Positions 58,342 to 64,000 of a DNA stretch of 64,000 nucleotides are shown one piece after another. The notes beneath the pieces were generated by a model that worked only from the letters and a program-made list of their open reading frames with translations, did no database searches and was not told where the DNA came from. Source of the DNA: Hyphomicrobiales bacterium (GTDB lineage: Bacteria; Pseudomonadota; Alphaproteobacteria; Rhizobiales; Beijerinckiaceae); contig JAIXTP010000009.1 of assembly GCA_027483895.1 (NCBI GenBank), positions 279,161-343,160 on the forward strand. Reading direction: 5' to 3'. The translations under genes and the position numbers were made by a program. The stretch's first letter is position 1. Each line of letters starts with the position of its first letter.

Positions 58342-58946
58342 CGGGTTCGCCCGCGCGTCCGTCCCATGCGGACGATCTCGACGGCACGCTGGCCGAGGCG
58401 CTCCGGCTCCTCGCGCGCGGCGCTGCCGACCGTCGGTCTCCCTTCCATACGCCCGGGATCGCGACGATCGGTCGAGACGGTCGGCCCAAGCTGCGGACCG
58501 TGGTTTTGAGGGCTTTCGATCCCGCGGGCCCGGCGCTGCGCTTCCATACGGATTCCCGGTCGGCGAAGATCGCCGAACTCGAAGCCGCCCCGTCGATCGC
58601 CGTTCACGGCTATGATCCGGGAGCGAAGATCCAGATCCGGATCGAAGGTCGCGCCTCCGTCCATGGCGACGATGCCGTCGCCGAAGCCGCGTGGAACGCG
58701 TCGCAGCGGATGAGCCGTGCGTGCTATGCCGTAGCTCCCGGTCCGGGTACCGCCATGGAGAGCGCGGACGCGTTCGAGCTTCCGGCTACCGACGAAGAGA
58801 TCGCGTCGGGCCGTATCCATTTCCGCGCGGTGGTCGTCGCCATCGAGCGGTTGGAGTGGCTTTGGCTGGCGCATGGCGGCCATCGCCGTGCCGAATTCGC
58901 GTTCGGTCCGGACGGCTCGGCGAGCGGGCGCTGGTTGGTGCCCTGA
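58338..58946 (+). CDS. Pyridoxamine 5'-phosphate oxidase-like flavin split-barrel protein
   Basis: A 202-residue FMN-binding split-barrel protein. PFHTPGIATIGRDGRPKLRT is the typical N-terminal strand pair, and LRFHTDSRSAKIAELEAAP with the C-terminal HRRAEFAFGPDG block follows. It is related to PdxH, but the PLP-binding end is short, so vitamin B6 oxidation is not certain. It overlaps the LAB_N gene by four bases (ATGA). It converges on metC with no bases between the two stops. Confidence 0.85.
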   Translation: MTGSPARPSHADDLDGTLAEALRLLARGAADRRSPFHTPGIATIGRDGRPKLRTVVLRAFDPAGPALRFHTDSRSAKIAELEAAPSIAVHGYDPGAKIQIRIEGRASVHGDDAVAEAAWNASQRMSRACYAVAPGPGTAMESADAFELPATDEEIASGRIHFRAVVVAIERLEWLWLAHGGHRRAEFAFGPDGSASGRWLVP

Positions 58947-60128
58947 TCAGCAGGCGGCACGCAGGCGTGCGAAGCCTTGCTCGAGATCGGCCTTCAGGTC
59001 GGCCGTGTCCTCGAAACCGATCTGGAAACGGAGAGCCGCGCCTCCGGGAGCCCATGCGGTCGCCGTGCGATAGCTCGCGCAGTCGAACGGGATGACGAGG
59101 CTTTCGAAGCCGCCCCACGAATAGCCCATGCCGAAGAGCTTCAGCCCGTCGAGCATCGCGGCGACGGCCTTTTCCGGTGCCGGCTCCAGAATGACGGAAA
59201 AGAGCCCGGACGAACCCTTGAAATCGCGCTTCCAGAATTCGTGGCCGGGGCAGGACGGGAAGGCGGGGTGCAGCACCCTCTTCACTTCCGGGCGTCCCGC
59301 GAACCAATGGGCCATGTCGAGCGCCTGCCGCTCGGCTTCCTTGAGGCGCAGAAACATCGTCCGCATGCCGCGCAGCGCGAGGAAAACGTCCTCCGGCCCG
59401 GCGCAGGGCGCCATCGCGTCGAAGGTCTCGCGCAGCTTCGGCCACGCGCGCTCGTTCGCGGAGACCAAACCGAGCAGCAGATCCGAATGCCCGCCGAGAT
59501 ATTTCGTGCCGGCCTCGATCGCGATGTCGACGCCGCGCTCGTGCGGCGGGAAGAAGAAGGGCGTCGCCCACGTATTGTCCATGATGACCAGCGCACCGGC
59601 CGCATGTGCGACCTCGGCGATGCCCGGAACGTCCTGAATCTCGAAGGACTGCGAGCCCGGCGCCTCCGTGAACACGACCTTCGTGTTCGGACGGATCAGA
59701 GCGGCTATGCCGCGCCCGATCATCGGGTCGTAATATTCTGTCTCGACGCCGAAATTGCGCAGGACGGTCGCGCAGAAATGGCGGGTGGGCCGGTAGACGC
59801 TGTCTGTCATCAGCAGATGGTCGCCCGCTTTCAGGCACGACATCAGCGCGAGCGTCACGGCGGCGAGGCCCGACGGAACGAGCACGCTTCCTGCCGCGCC
59901 GGACAGCTCGGTCCACGCCTCTTCCAAGGCTTCCGTCGTCGGCGTCCCGCGCGTGCCGTAGGTGAAGCGCCCCGTCCGGCCGAGCAGATCCTCCATCGTC
60001 GGCGCGAGGACGGTCGACCCGCGATAGATCGGCGTATTCACGAAGCCGAACTGTTCGGAAGGGTCGCGCCCGGCATGCACCATGCGGGTGCGCTCTGCCC
60101 AGCGGGAACGATCGGCGGCGTCGGTCAT
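58947..60128 (-). CDS. metC: Cystathionine beta-lyase
   Basis: PLP enzyme of the Cys/Met-metabolism family, 393 residues. The PLP lysine is Lys209 in EAGTKYLGGHSDLLLG, and YRGSTVL, TYGTRGTPTTEAL and the GYSWGGFESL C-terminal block fit beta-lyases. It should split cystathionine to homocysteine, pyruvate and ammonia. It is divergent from aapJ, as in rhizobia. No riboswitch was recognised in the 60129-60368 gap. A related gamma-synthase function is less likely. Confidence 0.9.
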   Translation of the reverse strand: MTDAADRSRWAERTRMVHAGRDPSEQFGFVNTPIYRGSTVLAPTMEDLLGRTGRFTYGTRGTPTTEALEEAWTELSGAAGSVLVPSGLAAVTLALMSCLKAGDHLLMTDSVYRPTRHFCATVLRNFGVETEYYDPMIGRGIAALIRPNTKVVFTEAPGSQSFEIQDVPGIAEVAHAAGALVIMDNTWATPFFFPPHERGVDIAIEAGTKYLGGHSDLLLGLVSANERAWPKLRETFDAMAPCAGPEDVFLALRGMRTMFLRLKEAERQALDMAHWFAGRPEVKRVLHPAFPSCPGHEFWKRDFKGSSGLFSVILEPAPEKAVAAMLDGLKLFGMGYSWGGFESLVIPFDCASYRTATAWAPGGAALRFQIGFEDTADLKADLEQGFARLRAAC

Positions 60129-60258
60129 GGAAAACTCGAAGCAAGAGAAAGGGCGAAGACCGCGGCAGTCGAATGGATGCCCGATGCCGCGTCAAGCCGT
60201 CGCTCCACTGGTTGCGGCTTAGAAATGCTGCGGTGCAGTCCAAGCTGGGGATCGAGCC

Positions 60259-60287
60259 TTGACCCTAGAGAAAACTTCCCATGTGAT
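60259..60287 (+). promoter_or_regulatory. Possible promoter of aapJ
   Basis: TTGACC (60259-60264) and TGTGAT (60282-60287) with 17-base spacing lie about 80 bases upstream of the aapJ ATG, in the divergent metC-aapJ gap. The -10 matches only four of six positions. Confidence 0.35.
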
Positions 60288-60368
60288 TAGTGCATGGTTC
60301 GACCTGGCAAAACCGCCCGGGCATCCCGCCCGGAGCGAGGGTCGATCGTGGAGTGGGAGAAACTTCGA

Positions 60369-61385
60369 ATGAAAAAACTTCTCGTCACGGCGGCCCTTGC
60401 CGCCGCCGCGGCCTTCGCAGCTTCGGCCGCGTCCGCGCAGACGCTGAACACGGTGAAGCAGAAGGGCCAGCTGTCTTGCGGCTCGAATACCGGCCTCGCG
60501 GGCTTCGGCCAGCCGGACGCGCAGGGCAACTGGACGGGTCTGGACGTCGAGTATTGCCGGGCCGTCGCCGCTGCGATCTTCAACGACCCCACCAAGGTGA
60601 AGTTCGTCCCGCTCTCGGCGAAGGACCGCTTCACGGCGCTGCAGTCGGGCGAAGTGGACATCCTCGTCCGCAACACGACCTGGACGATCTCGCGCGACAC
60701 GTCGCTCGGTCTCGAATTCGGCCCGGTCAACTACTATGACGGCCAGGGCTTCATGGTCCGCAAAAGCCTGAAGGTGACCTCCGCGAAGGAACTCTCGGGC
60801 GCGTCCGTCTGCGTGCAGCAGGGCACGACGACCGAGCTCAACCTCGCCGACTATTTCCGCGCCAACAAGCTCGAGCTGAAGTCCGTCACCTTCGCGACCT
60901 CGGACGAGACGATCAAGGCGTATGACGCCGGCCGTTGCGACGCGTTCACGACCGACGCCTCGGGCCTCTATTCCGAGCGTCTGCGTCTCGCCAACGCCAA
61001 CGACCACATCGTTCTCCCCGAGATCATCTCGAAGGAGCCGCTCGGTCCGTCCGTCCGTCACGGCGACAACCAGTGGTGGGATCTCGTCAAGTGGACGCAT
61101 TACGCGCTCCTGACGGCCGAAGAACTCGGCGTGACCAAGGAGAACGTCGACCAGATGCTGAAGTCCGACAATCCGGACGTGAAGCGCCTGCTCGGCACCG
61201 AAGGCAAGTTCGGCGAGGCCATGGGCCTGACGAACGACTGGGCCTATCGGATCGTGAAGCACATGGGCAACTACGGCGAAATGTTCGAGCGCACCGTCGG
61301 CCAGGGCTCGCCCCTGAAGATCGCGCGCGGCCAGAACGCGCTGTGGTCGAAGGGCGGCCTGCAGTACGCCCCGCCGATCCGCTGA
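60369..61385 (+). CDS. aapJ: General L-amino acid ABC importer, binding protein
   Basis: Periplasmic binding protein, 338 residues. Residues 1-23 form a signal peptide ending ASAASA before Gln24. SCGSNTGLAGFGQPDAQGNW and YDGQGFMVRKSLKVTSAKEL are the AapJ/BztA core. The ATG at 60369 follows GGGAG. A frame open from 60294 is not used, since it would add an unlikely extension. A hairpin follows, then aapQ. Confidence 0.94.
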   Translation: MKKLLVTAALAAAAAFAASAASAQTLNTVKQKGQLSCGSNTGLAGFGQPDAQGNWTGLDVEYCRAVAAAIFNDPTKVKFVPLSAKDRFTALQSGEVDILVRNTTWTISRDTSLGLEFGPVNYYDGQGFMVRKSLKVTSAKELSGASVCVQQGTTTELNLADYFRANKLELKSVTFATSDETIKAYDAGRCDAFTTDASGLYSERLRLANANDHIVLPEIISKEPLGPSVRHGDNQWWDLVKWTHYALLTAEELGVTKENVDQMLKSDNPDVKRLLGTEGKFGEAMGLTNDWAYRIVKHMGNYGEMFERTVGQGSPLKIARGQNALWSKGGLQYAPPIR

Positions 61386-61398
61386 TATCGAACCAAGA

Positions 61399-61427
61399 CG
61401 GGGCGCGGCCGAAACGGTCGCGCCCCG
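61399..61427 (+). promoter_or_regulatory. Strong hairpin between aapJ and aapQ
   Basis: CGGGGCGCG (61399-61407) pairs with CGCGCCCCG (61419-61427), and the inner GCC/GGT extends it to about twelve pairs with a GAAAC loop. It lies 13 bases after the aapJ stop and would protect the upstream binding-protein mRNA from 3' decay, or stop most transcripts, so that AapJ exceeds the permeases. Confidence 0.7.
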
Positions 61428-61484
61428 ACTCCGTTTCCGGGCGTCTTCGTCCCGATCGGCCGGAAACATGACCGGAGTGCCTCA

Positions 61485-62678
61485 ATGACCGTGACGAGCG
61501 ACGCGCCGTCCGAGAAACCACGGGTCGCCCCGTGGAACGACCCGAGGGTCCGCAGCTTCGCCTTTCAGGCGCTGCTCGTCCTGTTGATCGGTTTCCTCGT
61601 CTATGAAGCGGTCGACAATGCCGCCGACAACCTCCGCCGGCAGCGCATCGCCACCGGCCTCGGATTCTGGGACGCGATCGCGGGCTTCCCGATCAGCCAG
61701 AGCCTCATTCCCTATTCGGAAGCGTCGAGCAGCTACGGCCAGGCCTTTTGGGTCGGCCTTCTGAACACGCTTCTCGTCGCCTCGATCGGCATCGTGCTCG
61801 CGACCCTGCTCGGCTTCGGCGTCGGCATCGCACGCCTTTCGAAGAACATCCTGATCGCCGGCATCGCGCGCTGGTATGTCGAGATCATCCGCAATCTGCC
61901 GCTCCTGCTGCAGTTGCTGTTCTGGTACAACGCCGTCCTCAAAGCCCTTCCGGGCGTTCGCGAAAGTGCCGTCCTGCCCCTCGGCAGCTTCCTCAACAAT
62001 CGCGGCCTCTTCATGCCGAAGCCCGTGACCGGGGCGGGTTTCGATCTGGTCTTGGCGGCCTTCCTCGCAGGCGTGGCGGGCTCCATCGGCTTCCGCATCT
62101 GGGCGAAGCGCCGTCAGGAGCGCACCGGGCGGACGGCGCCCGTCGGCCTCGTCACGCTGGGTCTTCTGATCGTCCCGGCCGCGATCGTCTTCCTTGCATC
62201 AGGCTCGCCGCTCACTTTCGACGTCCCGACCGCAGGGCGATTCAACATCACCGGCGGCATGGTGCTGCAACCCGAATTCCTCGCGCTGCTCTTCGGCCTC
62301 GTAATCTACACCGCCGCCTTCATCGCCGAAGTCGTGCGCGCGGGCATTCTCGCGGTGTCGCGCGGTCAGACCGAGGCGGCTTTCGCGCTCGGGCTCCGCC
62401 CGAACCTGACGACGAATCTCGTCGTGGTCCCGCAGGCGATGCGCGTGATCATCCCGCCGCTGACGAGCCAGTATCTCAACCTGACGAAGAACTCGTCGCT
62501 GGCCGTCTTCGTGGGCTATCCGGACCTCGCGAACGTCTTCACCGGCACGGTGCTCAACCAGACCGGTCAGGCGATCGAGGTCGTCGGCATCACCATGCTC
62601 GTCTATCTCACGATCAGCCTCGGCACCTCGCTGATCATGAATTGGTACAACGCCCGCAAGGCGTTGGTGGAACGGTGA
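61485..62678 (+). CDS. aapQ: General L-amino acid ABC importer, permease
   Basis: A 397-residue HisM-type permease with about eight membrane segments and a long N-terminal extension. GLRPNLTTNLVVVPQAMRVI is the EAA-type loop, and ARWYVEIIRNLPLLLQLLFW matches AapQ/BztB. It pairs with AapM to form the channel. It is followed 11 bases later by aapM. Confidence 0.94.
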   Translation: MTVTSDAPSEKPRVAPWNDPRVRSFAFQALLVLLIGFLVYEAVDNAADNLRRQRIATGLGFWDAIAGFPISQSLIPYSEASSSYGQAFWVGLLNTLLVASIGIVLATLLGFGVGIARLSKNILIAGIARWYVEIIRNLPLLLQLLFWYNAVLKALPGVRESAVLPLGSFLNNRGLFMPKPVTGAGFDLVLAAFLAGVAGSIGFRIWAKRRQERTGRTAPVGLVTLGLLIVPAAIVFLASGSPLTFDVPTAGRFNITGGMVLQPEFLALLFGLVIYTAAFIAEVVRAGILAVSRGQTEAAFALGLRPNLTTNLVVVPQAMRVIIPPLTSQYLNLTKNSSLAVFVGYPDLANVFTGTVLNQTGQAIEVVGITMLVYLTISLGTSLIMNWYNARKALVER

Positions 62679-62688
62679 GGCGCGCAGG

Positions 62689-63861
62689 ATGAGCACCTTG
62701 GAAATTTCCGAGACCGCCTCCGGGCGCGAAGCGTCCTTCGTCCGTCGCGAAATGCGCGCGGCCGAGCCCGCCCCGTCCTCCGAGGTCGGCGCCGTCGCCT
62801 GGATGCGCCAGAACCTGTTCACGGGCCCCGTGAACACGCTGCTGACGATCGCGCTCGTGCTGCTGGCGGCATGGGTTCTCCCGCCGCTCTTCCGCTTCCT
62901 CGTGACCGACGCCGTCTGGACGGGCGCCAACCGCGAGGCCTGCATCTACACGGCCGAGCGGACCGCCGTGGGCGCCTGCTGGGCCTTCGTCCGCGACCGC
63001 GTCGCTTTCTTCACCTACGGGTTCTATCCGCTGGCCGAGCGCTGGCGCGTGGACGTGTTCTTCGTGCTGCTGATCATCGGCGTGGCGTGGCTTCTCAATC
63101 TGCGGGCGCCGCGTCGCGATCTCGGGGCGATATACGGCTTCGTGATCCTGCCGATCGTGTCCTTCATCCTGCTGTCCGGCTCGAAGACGCTCGGGCTTCC
63201 CGTCGTTCCGACCAATCTCTGGGGCGGCATGATGGTGTCCATCGTCGTCGCTTCGGTCGGCATCGTCGTGTCGCTTCCGCTCGGCATCGTTCTGGCGCTC
63301 GGCCGTCGCTCCTCCATGCCCGCGGCGAAGCTCTTCAGCGTCATCTTCATCGAATTCGTTCGAGGCGTGCCGCTGATCACCGTGCTGTTCATGGCCAGCG
63401 TGATGCTGCCCTTGTTCGTGCCGGACTACATGCAGCCCGACAAGCTGCTGCGCGCGCTCGTCGGCATCGCGCTCTTCGCCTCGGCCTATATGGCGGAGGT
63501 GGTGCGCGCAGGACTGCAGGCGCTGCCGAAGGGCCAGTACGAGGGCGCCATGTCGCTGGGCCTCGGCTGGTTCCAGATGATGCGCCTCATCATCCTGCCG
63601 CAGGCGCTAAAGATCACGATCCCGAACATCGTGAACACCTATATCGGCCTCTTCAAGGACACGACGCTCGTTGTGATCGTCGGCATCTTCGACTTCCTGA
63701 AGGCCATCGAGGCCGCCCGCATCGACCCCACTTGGGCCGCGCCGACCGTGAGCACCACCGGCTACATCTACGCCGCGGTGTTCTACTTCATCTGCTGCTA
63801 CGCCATGTCCGCCTATGCCCGTGCCGTCGAGGCCCGCCTCGCCGTCGCGGACAAGCGCTGA
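62689..63861 (+). CDS. aapM: General L-amino acid ABC importer, permease
   Basis: A 390-residue HisM-type permease. The EAA loop is seen as SLGLGWFQMMRLIILPQALK, and FIEFVRGVPLITVLFMASVM matches AapM/BztC. A long N-terminal extension with a large periplasmic loop (about 75-110) is typical. It ends 12 bases before aapP. Confidence 0.94.
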   Translation: MSTLEISETASGREASFVRREMRAAEPAPSSEVGAVAWMRQNLFTGPVNTLLTIALVLLAAWVLPPLFRFLVTDAVWTGANREACIYTAERTAVGACWAFVRDRVAFFTYGFYPLAERWRVDVFFVLLIIGVAWLLNLRAPRRDLGAIYGFVILPIVSFILLSGSKTLGLPVVPTNLWGGMMVSIVVASVGIVVSLPLGIVLALGRRSSMPAAKLFSVIFIEFVRGVPLITVLFMASVMLPLFVPDYMQPDKLLRALVGIALFASAYMAEVVRAGLQALPKGQYEGAMSLGLGWFQMMRLIILPQALKITIPNIVNTYIGLFKDTTLVVIVGIFDFLKAIEAARIDPTWAAPTVSTTGYIYAAVFYFICCYAMSAYARAVEARLAVADKR

Positions 63862-63872
63862 GGAACCCGCCC

Positions 63873-64000
63873 ATGCCGAATTCCGCTCCTGCTGCGCTGA
63901 AGCCTGCGAAGCTCCTGAACGAGACGGCGATCGAGATGATCGGCGTGAACAAGTGGTACGGCGAGTTCCACGTTCTGCGCGACGTGAACCTGACCGTGAA
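63873..64000 (+). CDS. aapP: General L-amino acid ABC importer, ATPase (partial)
   Basis: The first 42 codons of an ABC ATPase start at ATG 63873 and run off the window. After a leader (NSAPAALKPAKLLNETAIEM) comes IGVNKWYGEFHVLRDVNLTV, the strand that precedes Walker A in AapP/HisP ATPases. Position after aapM makes the identity secure. The ATP site lies beyond the edge. Confidence 0.9.
   Translation, partial: MPNSAPAALKPAKLLNETAIEMIGVNKWYGEFHVLRDVNLTV

Noticed and set aside
60129..60368. SAM riboswitch ahead of metC
   Set aside because: I could not place the SAM-II or SAM-I core pairs in the minus-strand leader. A covariance-model search would settle it.

Overview
The window is about 64 kb of G+C-rich chromosomal DNA from an alphaproteobacterium, most likely a member of the Hyphomicrobiales (Rhizobiales). 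The evidence is gene order: gyrA-coaD-ppi-ppi-queA-tgt, ndk next to purN-purM, hdaA-ppk-ppx-rnd-aspS, the long dgt-argS-SPOR-nagZ-scpAB-tatABC-serS-surE-pcm-nlpD-yajC-secDF run, and metC beside aapJQMP. The genus cannot be resolved by eye. Nearly all of the window is core genome. I see no rRNA, tRNA, prophage, insertion sequence or CRISPR array.

Layout. 1-72 is the tail of gyrA. 73-555 is gene-free and holds two copies of a composite inverted-repeat unit. 556-4672 carries coaD, two cyclophilins (one exported, one cytosolic) and the queuosine pair queA-tgt, with an AT-rich island before queA. 4691-8849 holds a CoxE-type VWA protein and a small membrane protein on the minus strand, then a serralysin-like RTX protease and a MoxR ATPase on the plus strand. 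8853-18612 is mostly minus strand: SDR, purF, cvpA, radA, alr, dnaB, ndk, a possible 31-residue membrane peptide, purN and purM. 18741-24894 is a plus-strand run: CDP-alcohol phosphatidyltransferase, AI-2E/PerM-type permease, hdaA, ppk, ppx. rnd converges on ppx and diverges from aspS. A terminator separates aspS from the hybrid malic enzyme maeB. 30551-33620 (minus) has an exported protein of unknown function, a PfkB kinase and erpA.

33723-53179 is the long envelope, export and segregation block: dgt, argS, a SPOR protein, nagZ, scpA, scpB, an orphan ABC ATPase, tatABC, serS, surE, pcm, an NlpD-like lipoprotein, a DUF815-type ATPase (minus), yajC, secD, secF, and homologues of the mitochondrial complex I assembly factors NDUFAF3 and NDUFAF6. 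53240-55219 encodes an unusual PP2A-type phosphatase with a membrane segment, a long Pro/Ala linker and a Gly-rich tail. 55587-58946 is a lipid-glycosylation cassette (ArnT-like transferase, DPM1-like glycosyltransferase, LAB_N protein) followed by a flavin split-barrel oxidase. The window closes with metC (minus) and aapJ-aapQ-aapM-aapP, an amino-acid ABC importer cut by the window edge in aapP.

There is no clear-cut new defence or mobile system. The most interesting points are the architecture of the 53240 phosphatase, an unusual-codon insertion inside aspS, missing zinc cysteines in Tgt, the orphan ABC ATPase translationally coupled to scpB ahead of tatA, three inverted repeats spaced along the tat operon, a MoxR/CoxE pair split by a serralysin, and the composite repeat array at the left edge. 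Functions are read from motifs and recalled family knowledge. No database search was possible.
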